Assembly: GCF_023017105.1 (NCBI RefSeq)
Contig: NZ_JALKEV010000001.1
Span: 62,001-126,000 of the forward strand
DNA length: 64,000 nucleotides
Reading direction: 5' to 3'
Source: Halalkalibacter sp. APA_J-10(15)
GTDB lineage: Bacteria; Bacillota; Bacilli; Bacillales; Bacillaceae_D
The position numbers were made by a program, and so were the translations under genes. Positions 32,256 through 41,309 of the stretch are shown in pieces. The notes beneath the pieces were generated by a model. It was not told the DNA's origin, did no database searches, and saw only the letters and a program-made list of their open reading frames with translations. Position 1 is the stretch's first letter, and every line of letters begins with the position of its first letter.

Positions 32256-35200
32256 ATGAAAAAGCGTAAACAGCTATCGATTTTTATGGTGTTTGTGATA
32301 ATTTTTTCTTTGTTTTCGACGAGTGGAATTGCGGCAGTAGCTGCTACAAATGAAGAGGAACGTCCTCAATTAAGCTTTGATTTCGGAACAGAGACAAGCT
32401 CTGTTGCGGGCGGCTTTACAAAGGTTTCAGATTTGACTAAATATACGAGTGATCAGGGATATGGTTTTGAAGAAGTGAATGAAGGAAACGCTGAAGATCA
32501 AGGTGACGATTTACGTAGAGATTTCGTTTTAGCGAGCGGTCACACGTTTATGGTTGATTTACCTAATGGTGATTACGATGTTGTCATTATTACGGGATCG
32601 AATTGGGATTTCAATACGACGAGCTATCGAATCCAAGGTGGGGAAGATCAAGGTGGCTACCCTACGAATGGCGGGCATTTTAGGACGTATGAAGATACAG
32701 CAACCGTAACGGATGGTCAGCTTACAATTGAGTTTTGGGATGCTTGGGCACGTATTAATGCGATTGAAGTTACGGAGCAAGACTCTGATGAGCCACTTGC
32801 GTTTAAGTTCGATCTAGGGACAGAGACAAGCCCTATTGCAGAAGGGTATACCAAAGTATCAGAAACGACGGTCTATGACAGTGATCTTGGATACGGACTT
32901 GATAGCGTAGCTGGATCACGTGATCAGGCAAATAATTTAACAAGAGATTTTGTTACAGCTGGTGATAACAGTTTTAAAGCCGATGTTCCGAATGGACATT
33001 ACAAAGTTCTCATTACAACGGGGGCTGAATGGGATGAGAATACGACAAGCTATTCTATTCAAGATAGTGAGGTAAAAGGTGGAGAAGTAACGGCTCCAAG
33101 ACAATATATCACGTATGATGATAATGTTGAGGTGACGGATGGTCAATTAGTCATTCAATTCTTTGATGATTCACGTATTAATGCAGTAGAAATCATTCCT
33201 ATTTTAATGATTACGAGCTTAGAGGTATCTGAGGTAGTTCTTGGACAAGACTCTTACGTTCATTTAACGTGGGATAGCATGGAAGAAGCACATTCATATG
33301 AAGTGTTTCGAAGAGCAGAGGGACAGGACCGTTTTACATCAATTGGTGAAACATCTGAATCAAGCTTCAAAGACGAGGCACCAGAGCTCGGCTATACGTA
33401 CACATATGTGGTTACACCTAAAACGGATTTAAATGTTGATACGGAGCCGAGTAATGAAGTAACGGTGACGATGGTCGATGAAGACGTTTCTGCACCTAAT
33501 CGTCCACAAGGTCTAGAGCTTGGCGAAGTGGTGGAAGAGGAAAAGGTGACGTTCTCATGGGATGAAGTAGATGAGGCAGAACGTTATTATGTCTATCGAA
33601 CGCGCTTTCAACAAGATCAGATTCCTCATGTAGAAGATTCATATGAGTTAATTGGTATGACGAGTGAGCTAGCGTTTACGGATGAGGATATTTATTCAAC
33701 GAATCCATATTACTATGCTGTAAAGGCTGTAAATGCTGGTGGAATTTCGGAATCATCAGAAATGATTGTCGCGCAAGAAAGGGAAACACAATCGCGAGAA
33801 ACACCTGATTATGATTCGTATGATGCTCAAGTTTTCCAAACTGATGATGGTTGGGAAGCGGTTAATGGGGAAGAAGTTGTCTATTCTGGAGATAACATGT
33901 ATGAAGCGATGCAGGCGGCGGTCGATAGCTTAACGTCTGAACGTACGACGCAAGAGAAGGTTGTTGTTCATGGTTCTGGTACGATTCAAGGTGATCAGTC
34001 GGTTGAACTACCGAGTCATACGTTGTTTGAAGTAAATGGAACGATTCATGTAGAAGGGACAGGTGACGGTTTCAGTTATGGATATCAAGATGCGGCAGTA
34101 CGTGTCATGCACGCTGAGAATGTATCGATTCCCAAACTGAGTGTAACAGGTACTCCGAACTTTGGTATTTTCGTTCGTACATCTGAAAATGTTCACCTAG
34201 GTGATATTGACTTACGTCTAGATGGTGGTTTGGGTATCCGAATTGATAGTCGTGATGATGATAGTGTGTATGGCGTTCGTGATGTTCAAATTGATAACGT
34301 TTACGTATCTGGAACGAGCGATCATGGTGTGGAAACGTATGGAGTTGATGGCATTAAGATTGGTGTCGTGACAGCAGTTGATACCGGATATGCTGGCGTG
34401 CTATTAAATGACACAATAAATGCTGAGGTGGATACGGTCTATGGATTTGGCGCAGGAACAGGTACGGGGTATGCAGCGTTCCGGATGGCCAATCGAAATG
34501 GGAATATTGATGATGAGTATTCGAAAAATGTTTTTGTTAATGAAGTCGTTGCTCGTGGAGGCGGTAGAGGTATTTTCAGTGTGTCCCGAAGTGGTGGAGC
34601 TGTCATTGAGCGCGTTGATATTAAGAACACAGGGAATAACGCAATGCTAATTGAAAACAGCTTTAGTATTACGATTAACGGCGGGATTGTTGAAGGATCT
34701 AGTGGCATTCGGATTGCAGCACGTGCAGATATGCCGAATACAAGAGATATTCTGATGCAAGATTTAACGATGCGTGATTCTTCTATTCTTGAAAGTCCAT
34801 GTGGTGAGGACGTCTTCTTTAGAAATATTACGTTGGAGAATAGTACGATGGAAGTTTGTCAAGAAGATGAAGGCCCAGGAGATGGCGAAGGCCCAGGAGA
34901 TGGCGAAGGCCCAGGAGATGGTGAAGGCCCAGGAGATGGCGAAGGCCCAGGAGATGGCGAAGGCCCAGGAGATGGTGAAGGCCCAGGAGATGGCGAAGGC
35001 CCAGGAGATGGCGAAGGCCCAGGAGATGGTGAAGGCCCAGGAGATGGTGAAGGTCCAGGAGATGGTGAAGGCCCAGGAGATGGTGAAGGCCCAGGAGATG
35101 GTGAAGGTCCAGGAGATGGTGAAGGCCCAGGAGATGGTGAAGGCCCAGGAGACGGCGAAGGCCCAGGAGATGGTGAAGGTCCCGGGGATGGCGACGGAAC

Positions 35201-35345
35201 CGGCAAAGGTGCTAGTGATGGCGATGCATTACCACAAACAGCTACTTCTATGTTTAATTACTTATTAATGGGGATTTTCTTGCTTGTATTTGGAGGTATT
35301 CTCTTTATCGGCTATCGTAGACAACATTCGGTTAAGTCACGTTAA
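32256..35345 (+). CDS. LPQTA-anchored beta-helix protein with carbohydrate-binding-like domains
   Basis: A 1029-residue surface protein. Residues 1-30 form a signal peptide. Two related domains (about 36-170 and 185-315) begin FDFGTETS and FDLGTETS and resemble the N-terminal carbohydrate-binding domain of rhamnogalacturonan acetylesterases. Two fibronectin-type-III-like domains follow (about 317-410, 415-510). About 540-865 is a right-handed parallel beta-helix, as in pectin lyases and hydrolases. Residues 872-979 are 18 copies of EGPGDG, and LPQTA at 992-996 with a hydrophobic helix and GYRRQ is the sortase signal. The natural reading is a wall-bound pectic polysaccharide binding or cleaving protein; catalytic residues are not identified. 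GGAGCG precedes the ATG. A cre site lies upstream. Confidence 0.87.
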   Translation: MKKRKQLSIFMVFVIIFSLFSTSGIAAVAATNEEERPQLSFDFGTETSSVAGGFTKVSDLTKYTSDQGYGFEEVNEGNAEDQGDDLRRDFVLASGHTFMVDLPNGDYDVVIITGSNWDFNTTSYRIQGGEDQGGYPTNGGHFRTYEDTATVTDGQLTIEFWDAWARINAIEVTEQDSDEPLAFKFDLGTETSPIAEGYTKVSETTVYDSDLGYGLDSVAGSRDQANNLTRDFVTAGDNSFKADVPNGHYKVLITTGAEWDENTTSYSIQDSEVKGGEVTAPRQYITYDDNVEVTDGQLVIQFFDDSRINAVEIIPILMITSLEVSEVVLGQDSYVHLTWDSMEEAHSYEVFRRAEGQDRFTSIGETSESSFKDEAPELGYTYTYVVTPKTDLNVDTEPSNEVTVTMVDEDVSAPNRPQGLELGEVVEEEKVTFSWDEVDEAERYYVYRTRFQQDQIPHVEDSYELIGMTSELAFTDEDIYSTNPYYYAVKAVNAGGISESSEMIVAQERETQSRETPDYDSYDAQVFQTDDGWEAVNGEEVVYSGDNMYEAMQAAVDSLTSERTTQEKVVVHGSGTIQGDQSVELPSHTLFEVNGTIHVEGTGDGFSYGYQDAAVRVMHAENVSIPKLSVTGTPNFGIFVRTSENVHLGDIDLRLDGGLGIRIDSRDDDSVYGVRDVQIDNVYVSGTSDHGVETYGVDGIKIGVVTAVDTGYAGVLLNDTINAEVDTVYGFGAGTGTGYAAFRMANRNGNIDDEYSKNVFVNEVVARGGGRGIFSVSRSGGAVIERVDIKNTGNNAMLIENSFSITINGGIVEGSSGIRIAARADMPNTRDILMQDLTMRDSSILESPCGEDVFFRNITLENSTMEVCQEDEGPGDGEGPGDGEGPGDGEGPGDGEGPGDGEGPGDGEGPGDGEGPGDGEGPGDGEGPGDGEGPGDGEGPGDGEGPGDGEGPGDGEGPGDGEGPGDGEGPGDGEGPGDGDGTGKGASDGDALPQTATSMFNYLLMGIFLLVFGGILFIGYRRQHSVKSR
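34869..35192 (+). repeat. 18-base tandem repeat, 18 copies (EGPGDG)
   Basis: The unit GAAGGCCCAGGAGATGGC, with GGC/GGT and GGC/GGT third-base changes, is repeated 18 times in frame. It encodes the stalk before the sortase signal. The nearly identical units make the copy number prone to change by slippage. Open frames in other frames and on the other strand here are only by-products of the repeat. Confidence 0.95.
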
Positions 35346-35379
35346 TTTTTATTAGAATAAGCAAATAACAATCTGGATG

Positions 35380-35424
35380 ATCCATGTTTCACTAGTGTTT
35401 TGCATAGTGAAACATGGATTTTTT
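35380..35424 (+). terminator. intrinsic terminator after the beta-helix surface protein
   Basis: ATCCATGTTTCACTA pairs with TAGTGAAACATGGAT and is followed by six Ts. The arms are almost the same as those of the terminator at 10949. Confidence 0.85.
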
Positions 35425-35510
35425 AATAGAAGCAAAATTAGGAGATAAGCATGAAGGTGTAAATGTATTAGGCTGTAGTATCGGCGTTGAGCGTTTTTCC
35501 TTTACCAAAT

Positions 35511-35687
35511 GGAACGTCATTCCGTTAAATGGAAGAAATACGCCGTTTATTCGTTCGAAGTGGAACGTCATTCCGCTAATACACCCAAAATAGAGAAATG
35601 CGAAGCGACAATGGTTAAATAGAGGATTGAGGATCCGGAAGGGAAGGCAAAAAAGGTTGTATCAAGAAAATAACGGAATGACGTTCC
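35511..35687. repeat. three copies of GGAACGTCATTCCG
   Basis: Direct copies are at 35511-35524 and 35562-35575 and an inverted copy at 35674-35687. Each is a small stem-loop (CGGAA or GGAA, then TTCC/TTCCG). The flanks are also partly shared (TTAA after the motif). This may be a repetitive extragenic element. Confidence 0.7.
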
Positions 35688-35970
35688 GTCGAGAATGTTG
35701 AATGTGACCGCACGGATGGCGCTGTTCTGTGTACACCACTTTGGTCTATGTAACGACGCAAATCAGAAAAGGCTGCTACACAGTTTATTCCTATTCTTGA
35801 TAAACATAGCGAACGATGTAAAATGAAAGTAAGCTACATGATGTACGATAACCAATCAATTATTAAATTTTTTCAACATTTTAAGATAATTAGTTGTGGT
35901 ATTATGAGGAGCCGTATAGGAGTTCAGTTATTATTGTCTAGAGATACTGAAGCAGAGAGGAGAGGGCATC

Positions 35971-36636
35971 ATGGAACATCCGATAAAGGTCGCTATAGTT
36001 GATGATCAAGCGCTTATTAGAGAAGGATTAGCTACGATGATTGACCTTAGAGAGAGGTTTCAAGTCGTCATACAAGCAAAGAATGGGGTCCATCTATTAG
36101 ACATGATCCATATAGAGAAGATTGATTTAATTTTGTTAGATATTCAAATGCCAGAAATGAATGGACTTGAGACATTGAAGGAGCTAAAGAAAATGGAATG
36201 TATGGCTCCTGTCATTATGCTAACAACATTTGTCGATGATCAGTACATATTAGAAGCCATGCGGTTAGGCGCAGCTGGGTATGTCTTAAAGGATATTGAA
36301 ATCGACGAGCTTATTTTATCAATGGAAAGAGTGTTAAATGGCCATATGGTATTCCCTCAATCGGTTCAAATGAAATTGATGGAGCAATTAAGCAATCAGC
36401 ATAAGATGAGCGTTAGAATAAAAGAACAATTACAAGAACATGGTATATATATAAATGAGAGAGAAGAAGAAATGTTGCATTTAATGGCATTAGGATATTC
36501 CAATCAACGTATGGCAGAAGAAATTTATTTATCAATAGGTACAATCAAAAATTACAGCAGTAAGCTTTATGAGAAATTAGGTGTGAAGAATCGTACCGAG
36601 CTAGTATCATATTTGCATCAGCTTTTAAACATTTGA
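35971..36636 (+). CDS. NarL/FixJ family response regulator
   Basis: A 221-residue response regulator. The receiver domain has the acidic pair D11-D12, the phosphoacceptor D57 in LILLDIQMPEMNG, and a late Lys in YVLKDIEIDE. The C-terminal LuxR-type HTH spans about 155-215 (NEREEEMLHLMALGYSNQRMAEEIYLS, then GTIKNYSSKLYEKLGVKNR). No histidine kinase is next to it, so it is an orphan here. Its target could be the neighbouring surface protein gene, but nothing shows this. GAGAGGAG precedes the ATG. Confidence 0.88.
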   Translation: MEHPIKVAIVDDQALIREGLATMIDLRERFQVVIQAKNGVHLLDMIHIEKIDLILLDIQMPEMNGLETLKELKKMECMAPVIMLTTFVDDQYILEAMRLGAAGYVLKDIEIDELILSMERVLNGHMVFPQSVQMKLMEQLSNQHKMSVRIKEQLQEHGIYINEREEEMLHLMALGYSNQRMAEEIYLSIGTIKNYSSKLYEKLGVKNRTELVSYLHQLLNI

Positions 36637-36833
36637 TGATCTACTAAAAATGAAGTGGAACTCTATGACAACACGATAACCACAAATAAACATTTTAATT
36701 TTTTAAATAATAGTGATACACTAGGGTATAAGTGTATATTTGATCCAGAAATGATGTGGGATTAGGTCGCTCCCTGGCTTGTAGGAACTCCTTACATCCT
36801 TTCTGTAAATCTTAGGGGATAAGGAAGGTAAAA

Positions 36834-38360
36834 ATGAGCAACAGACAAACGAAGACAGATGTTATCTTAATCGGTGCTGGAATTATGAGTGCAACTTTGG
36901 GGTCACTGTTGAAAGAGTTAGCTCCAGATTGGGAGATTACAGTGTTTGAGAGGCTCGAAAGCGCAGGAGAGGAAAGCTCTAACGAATGGAACAATGCAGG
37001 CACAGGGCATTCTTCATTATGTGAGCTTAACTATACCGCGGAAAAACAAGATGGTTCCGTAGAGATTAGTAAAGCGGTTAAAGTAAATGAAGAGTTTCAA
37101 GTTTCGAAGCAGTTTTGGTCTTATCTTGTTAAGAGTAATCTCATTCAAAATCCGCGAGACTTTATTATGCAGCTGCCTCATATGAGCTTTGTTCAAGGGG
37201 AACGAAATGTATTGTTTTTAAAAAGGCGATTTGAAGCGTTATCAAACCATCCACTCTTTGAAGGGATGGAGTTTTCTGATGATCCCGAGCAGCTGAAAGA
37301 ATGGATTCCACTTATGATGAAAGATCGTAAAGTGGATCAACCAATGGCGGCGACAAAAATTGAAACTGGAACCGATGTGAATTTCGGTTCGTTAACGCGT
37401 AAGTTATTTAACCATTTAGAAAGTGAAAACGTTCAAATAAACTATAAACACAGTGTTGATGATATAAAACGTACAGATGACGGTGCTTGGGAACTAAAGG
37501 TACGTAACCTGGATACAGGTGTGAGTGAACGTCGTACAGCTAAATTCGTCTTTATCGGAGCTGGTGGAGGAAGCTTACATTTGTTGCAAAAATCAGGTAT
37601 TCCTGAAGGGAAAGGAATCGGTGGATTTCCTGTAAGCGGATTATTTTTAGTGTGTAAGAAGCCAGAAATTGTTGAAAAGCATTATGCGAAGGTATATGGT
37701 AAAGCGCCAGTCGGGGCACCACCAATGTCTGTCCCTCACCTTGATACAAGACTGATTGACAAGAAAGAATCGTTGTTCTTTGGGCCGTTTGCTGGTTTTT
37801 CGCCGAAGTTTTTAAAGACAGGCTCTTTGTTTGACCTATTTATGTCGATTAAAATGAATAATGTATCGACGATGACATCGGCAGGACTGAAAAATTTTGC
37901 ATTGACGAAATATTTAATTAATCAAGTGATGCTGTCAAAAGAGCAACGTATGGAAGCGTTACGTGAATTTATTCCACATGCTAAGAGCGAGGATTGGGAG
38001 CTGCTAGTAGCCGGTCAACGTGTACAGGTGATTAAGAATACGGATGCTGGAAAAGGGACATTGCAATTTGGTACGGAAGTGATTCATGCTGCTGACGGTT
38101 CAATTGCGGCCTTACTAGGTGCTTCTCCAGGTGCCTCAACTGCTGTTTCCGTTATGCTGGAGGTCATTGAGAAATGCTTTCCACAACAAATTAAAGAATG
38201 GGAGCCGAAACTAAAAGAAATGATCCCTTCATATGGAGGAACGTTAAGTGAACGTGCAGACCTGATTCGTGACCTTCGTGATTCTGCAGCTGAGACACTT
38301 GAACTAGTGAATAAAGAGGAAGATGCTGATGAAGAAAGACGCATCCTACAGGAAGTATAA
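36834..38360 (+). CDS. mqo: malate:quinone oxidoreductase
   Basis: A 508-residue FAD protein of the Mqo family that oxidises malate to oxaloacetate and passes electrons to the quinone pool at the membrane surface. [21 protein letters not shown] is the FAD dinucleotide loop, followed by the conserved [23 protein letters not shown]. The [11 protein letters not shown] and [14 protein letters not shown] stretches are further family blocks. The length is typical. A GGAAGG site precedes the ATG. It is monocistronic and followed by a hairpin that is also the start of repeat copy B. Confidence 0.92.
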   Translation: MSNRQTKTDVILIGAGIMSATLGSLLKELAPDWEITVFERLESAGEESSNEWNNAGTGHSSLCELNYTAEKQDGSVEISKAVKVNEEFQVSKQFWSYLVKSNLIQNPRDFIMQLPHMSFVQGERNVLFLKRRFEALSNHPLFEGMEFSDDPEQLKEWIPLMMKDRKVDQPMAATKIETGTDVNFGSLTRKLFNHLESENVQINYKHSVDDIKRTDDGAWELKVRNLDTGVSERRTAKFVFIGAGGGSLHLLQKSGIPEGKGIGGFPVSGLFLVCKKPEIVEKHYAKVYGKAPVGAPPMSVPHLDTRLIDKKESLFFGPFAGFSPKFLKTGSLFDLFMSIKMNNVSTMTSAGLKNFALTKYLINQVMLSKEQRMEALREFIPHAKSEDWELLVAGQRVQVIKNTDAGKGTLQFGTEVIHAADGSIAALLGASPGASTAVSVMLEVIEKCFPQQIKEWEPKLKEMIPSYGGTLSERADLIRDLRDSAAETLELVNKEEDADEERRILQEV

Positions 38361-38373
38361 GCTGTTGATTGGG

Positions 38374-38416
38374 AAGGGCACAGAAAAAGTTTGGTTTCCA
38401 ACTTTTTTGTGCCCTT
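38374..38416 (+). terminator. hairpin terminator after mqo, within repeat copy B
   Basis: AAGGGCACAGAAAAAGTT pairs with AACTTTTTTGTGCCCTT, one mismatch, around an 8-base loop. Confidence 0.75.
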
Positions 38417-38575
38417 TAAGCAATGAGCGAAACCGTTGCCTGTTTTGAAAAGATTGATACGAGTGGGTTTCTCGTGTCAATCGAGCAACGAGTGAAGCCA
38501 TTGCTCTTCCTTCAAAGGTACTGAAAAAGTTAATTTGTCCTTTTTCAGTGGCCTCAATAAAAACGTTTGGGAGTC
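38374..38575. repeat. dispersed hairpin repeat, copy B
   Basis: It starts with the hairpin after mqo and runs through a second hairpin near 38520-38556 (TACTGAAAAAG with CTTTTTCAGT). It resembles copy A (2727-2925) along its whole length, including AACCGTTGCC and GAGTGAAGCC against GCCGTTGCC and GAGTGGAGCC. The element is wholly intergenic. Confidence 0.7.
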
Positions 38576-38648
38576 GTTTGAAAAGAGCCCATTTTTCATT
38601 CAGCTAGCCTCTATTGAATAGTCGCTGGTTCCAAGTAAATGGAGAAGG

Positions 38649-38678
38649 ATGTGTCAATGAGTCTATTTGACACATCTT
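38649..38678 (-). terminator. hairpin after the Fur-box nitroreductase gene
   Basis: GATGTGTCAA pairs with TTGACACATC (one base offset) around an 8-base loop, on the minus-strand 3' side of the nitroreductase gene. Confidence 0.55.
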
Positions 38679-38692
38679 CAATGTTATCGTGA

Positions 38693-39241
38693 TTATTCAT
38701 AAATTGTTAATTTCTCTTCTACGGGAGTACGAGCTGCACCGGTCGGAGCCTCGTCAAAATAGCCTAAGTGTAAGAAGCCTACAATTTTCTCTCCGGGGTT
38801 AACTCCTAGTAATTCTCGTACTTTAGGGTCATATATGTGAGGGTTTGTTTTCCAAACAACGCCTAACTGCTGCTCCCAAGCAAGTAACTGAAAGTTTTGA
38901 ATGAGGGAGCTAACGGCGCCAAAGTCCTCTTCCCACTGTTTTTGTCTAGGGTCCTCTTGCATAATAACGATAAGAAAGGCAGCTGGTTGTCTGAAATAGT
39001 TCTCCCTATTTTTTTGCAGCTCTTTAGGAAAAGTTGTAACTAATTTTTGTACAAAGGATTCTTTGTGCTCTGTTGGTACAAAAATAAATCGCCATGGCTC
39101 TCGTAATCCGTGAGTAGGTGCCCAAATGGCGGTGTTTAATAATTGGTGTATTAGTTCTTTCGAGATAGGCTTATCTAAATAATTGGCTTTAATGGAGCGG
39201 CGCTCTCTTATCGTTGTTGCAAGGCTTGAAAGGGTCCTCAT
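38693..39241 (-). CDS. nitroreductase family protein (YfhC/YdjA-like)
   Basis: A 182-residue nitroreductase-fold protein of the shorter YdjA/YfhC type. Blocks: TIRERRSIKANYLDKPISKELI, APTHGLREPWRFIFVP (FMN-binding region) and FGAVSSLIQNFQLLAWEQQLGVVWKT. The HGLREPWRF block is characteristic of the subgroup. ATG 39241 has GAGGAG 8 bases upstream; the GTG at 39250 is in frame. A strong Fur-type box sits 64 bases upstream, so iron limitation probably induces it. The role may be FMN-dependent reduction linked to iron or flavin metabolism; this is inference. Confidence 0.82.
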   Translation of the reverse strand: MRTLSSLATTIRERRSIKANYLDKPISKELIHQLLNTAIWAPTHGLREPWRFIFVPTEHKESFVQKLVTTFPKELQKNRENYFRQPAAFLIVIMQEDPRQKQWEEDFGAVSSLIQNFQLLAWEQQLGVVWKTNPHIYDPKVRELLGVNPGEKIVGFLHLGYFDEAPTGAARTPVEEKLTIYE

Positions 39242-39304
39242 TGATATCACTCCTCTATTTATAATTGAACTCCTTTAAATGAGAATGTATAGGTTCTTAC
39301 AAAA

Positions 39305-39323
39305 GATAATGATTATCATTGTC
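39305..39323. promoter_or_regulatory. Fur box upstream of the nitroreductase gene
   Basis: GATAATGATTATCATTGTC agrees with the 19-base Fur consensus GATAATGATAATCATTATC at 17 positions. It lies 64-82 bases upstream of the minus-strand start codon, in the promoter region. Confidence 0.75.
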
Positions 39324-39384
39324 TTTTATAATGACATAAGATGATAAAAAAAGAAAGTGGAAAGTCTCAAATTTAAAATTCATA

Positions 39385-39510
39385 GAAAAAAGAATGCCCC
39401 AGCATGGAGTGGAGACATTCTTTTTATCCATTGATTTAATTTCGAATCAAGTAATCAAATGCACCTAATGATGAAATTCACTCTTGAGCCGATTGTAATA
39501 ATGCTTTGAT
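39385..39510 (-). pseudogene. remnant of an ahpF 3' end with terminator
   Basis: Bases 39438-39473 are identical to the last 36 bases of ahpF (42592-42627) and similarity continues, at roughly 75-80%, to about 39510. On the minus strand the remnant reads toward [11 protein letters not shown], the AhpF C-terminus, with an in-frame stop before it. A hairpin with a T tract follows at 39387-39423 (AAAGAATG with CATTCTTTTT), just as a terminator follows the real ahpF. The remnant lies the same way round as ahpF, 3154 bases away. Confidence 0.75.
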
Positions 39511-39530
39511 CCCCTTTTATTGTTTTAATT

Positions 39531-39551
39531 AAGCTTTCTAATTCAAAGCTT
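39531..39551 (-). terminator. hairpin at the end of the TPR gene
   Basis: AAGCTTT pairs with AAAGCTT around a short loop, directly after the TPR stop on the minus strand. The following T tract is weak. Confidence 0.4.
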
Positions 39552-41309
39552 TTACTTTACGTACTCTAAAAGTTCATAATACTTTTCTATATCTTCTTCT
39601 GTTTTACTCCAGCCTTTTGCGTAAATATTCATTATGTTTTCACTAAAAACTTCAATAAACGCAGTAGCATTACCGTCAACGTCTTCCAAGTAGAAATAAC
39701 CAATTGATAAACCTCGGTGGGGGAAGAAGCTTTCTTTTATTTCACTATTTTCGAGTTGATCAAAGAGAGCGTGATCAGGATTGTCCTCGATCATTGATAA
39801 TACACTGGAAGAAACAAGTTCAGGCATCTCTTCGGCTACATTCTGCTCAATAATACTTTTTATAAAATGTTGAATCGTCTCAGTCTGGTCGGCAACAGTA
39901 TCATCTTTCTCATCATCATCTTCCTCTGCTTGTGTTTGCTGGAATTCTATAATTGATTCTTGAACCTCTGATGATACTGGTTGATGTGACGATTCATTTT
40001 CTAGTATATGTGGGCCAAATCGAAATAGTAAGCTTAAAATCAGTCCAGATATCATAACGTACACAGGCCATTTGCTGTATTCTTTAAGTTCTTGGTATCG
40101 TTCGGACCAATCTATTGCTGTTGTGGTAGATTGGTTGTTTCTGTTCCTGGTTTCAGCTGTAGGTTTTGATTCTATATATCTTGTGTTTTCTTTTATTTCA
40201 GTAATATTATCAGAATCCCATAGCTCTGTTAGCTTAGCTTGTAATTCATCTGGTGATAATGATGATTGTTCTGGATAAGGATCATGCTTTATTGGAAGAG
40301 ACTGTTTCATTTCCTTTATAGCTTCTCTTTGTGTTGTTTTTGTTTCTTTTTTTAATGATCTTTCTTCATCGTCCGTAATTCCGGTTTCTTTAAGTAGAGA
40401 TCTTGATATTCTATAGCTTATAAATATAAAGGAAAGGTAAATGCTCATCGTTATTATAAAAATATTTCTTCCTAATAGGAAATACAGACCGATGATGCTT
40501 AAAAACAGAACACTTAGAAAAACAGTCCAGAATGGAGGCTTTTGTTTAAATAATGTCCATATCCACGTACTTATACGTATTAAAGGTTTTTTTAGTATAG
40601 AATTAAAATCAAATCTCAGTCGAACAAAAGGGTGTTTAGATGGGTATATGATTTGATAGTACCTACGAATATTCCGATCCTCTGGTTCAATTCTTATCGC
40701 TTCTGCGATAAGAGCTTGTGCCTTTTTATATTTTTTTAACTGAAAGGCGTACCAAGCAAAATCAAGCAAATTATTACTATTTTCAGGATTTGCTTGCAAA
40801 GCCAATTGTTCATATTTTTCTGCTTCCTTATTTCTTCCTAGTTGAAATAAAATATTCGTGTACGTACCTAAATAAAAATCATTCTCTGGTTGAAGTCTTA
40901 TTGTTTCATTTAAGAGCTCCAATCCCTTTTCTTGATCCTCAAATAAAATCACAATTGCGTAATGAAAGAGAAAGGTGTGATTGTTAGGGTTAAGACGTAA
41001 CCCAGTTTCGGCTATCTCTTTACATTTTTGTGCATTTTCCGGGAGCTTTGGATAGAATCTTAAAACAACTTCAAGCGCATGTTCATTTTCAGGTGCCCGA
41101 TTAAGTGTTTCATCTGTCCATTTAAGTACTTCTTCAAATTCGTTTAAACAATGGTAATGATAGGCCATCAAGCTGTATCCTACATAACTCTCAGGTTCAT
41201 CTCGAATCGCTTCCTCAGCTAAATCCTTAGACCGTTCTATTTCTCCATTGTTAATGTAAAGTTTAATTAATCTAACTTTCTCATAAAATGAATCTTCCAT
41301 TTTGCTCAT
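39552..41309 (-). CDS. TPR membrane protein, partner of the AAA+ ATPase
   Basis: A 585-residue protein. Residues 1-225 are five to six tetratricopeptide repeats, such as GEIERSKDLAEEAIRDEPESYVGYSLMAYHY. Two transmembrane helices lie at 262-279 and 281-299. Residues 300-412 are a charged linker. A third helix is at 413-429. Residues 430-585 form an acidic tail with a compact end (about 530-585: SFFPHRGLSIGYFYLEDVDGNATAFIEVFSENIMNIYAKGW). No signal peptide. The start codon overlaps the AAA+ stop by 4 bases, so both proteins are made together. I do not recognise the C-terminal domain. The TPR part likely meets the ATPase in the cytoplasm. Confidence 0.82.
   Translation of the reverse strand: MSKMEDSFYEKVRLIKLYINNGEIERSKDLAEEAIRDEPESYVGYSLMAYHYHCLNEFEEVLKWTDETLNRAPENEHALEVVLRFYPKLPENAQKCKEIAETGLRLNPNNHTFLFHYAIVILFEDQEKGLELLNETIRLQPENDFYLGTYTNILFQLGRNKEAEKYEQLALQANPENSNNLLDFAWYAFQLKKYKKAQALIAEAIRIEPEDRNIRRYYQIIYPSKHPFVRLRFDFNSILKKPLIRISTWIWTLFKQKPPFWTVFLSVLFLSIIGLYFLLGRNIFIITMSIYLSFIFISYRISRSLLKETGITDDEERSLKKETKTTQREAIKEMKQSLPIKHDPYPEQSSLSPDELQAKLTELWDSDNITEIKENTRYIESKPTAETRNRNNQSTTTAIDWSERYQELKEYSKWPVYVMISGLILSLLFRFGPHILENESSHQPVSSEVQESIIEFQQTQAEEDDDEKDDTVADQTETIQHFIKSIIEQNVAEEMPELVSSSVLSMIEDNPDHALFDQLENSEIKESFFPHRGLSIGYFYLEDVDGNATAFIEVFSENIMNIYAKGWSKTEEDIEKYYELLEYVK

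Larger units (their letters stand above)
35346..35970. other. intergenic region with three GGAACGTCATTCCG motifs
   Basis: After the terminator there is no recognisable gene until the response regulator. The stretch holds three copies of a 14-base motif (35511-35524, 35562-35575, and inverted at 35674-35687; see the repeat entry). A promoter for the response regulator should lie near 35880-35930, but no clear box pair was seen. Confidence 0.5.

Noticed and set aside
34869-35192. CRISPR-like array
   Set aside because: The units are directly adjacent, 18 bases long and in coding frame, with no spacers and no cas genes. It is a protein-coding tandem repeat.
34774-35268. Long open frames in other frames and on the other strand across the 18-base repeat
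   Set aside because: The repeat unit is a multiple of three with no stops in any frame, so every frame stays open. These frames carry no ribosome site or domain and are by-products of the repeat.
36637-36833. Riboswitch or T-box in front of mqo
   Set aside because: I looked for conserved T-box, SAM, FMN and lysine elements and saw none; only a short leader with weak pairing.
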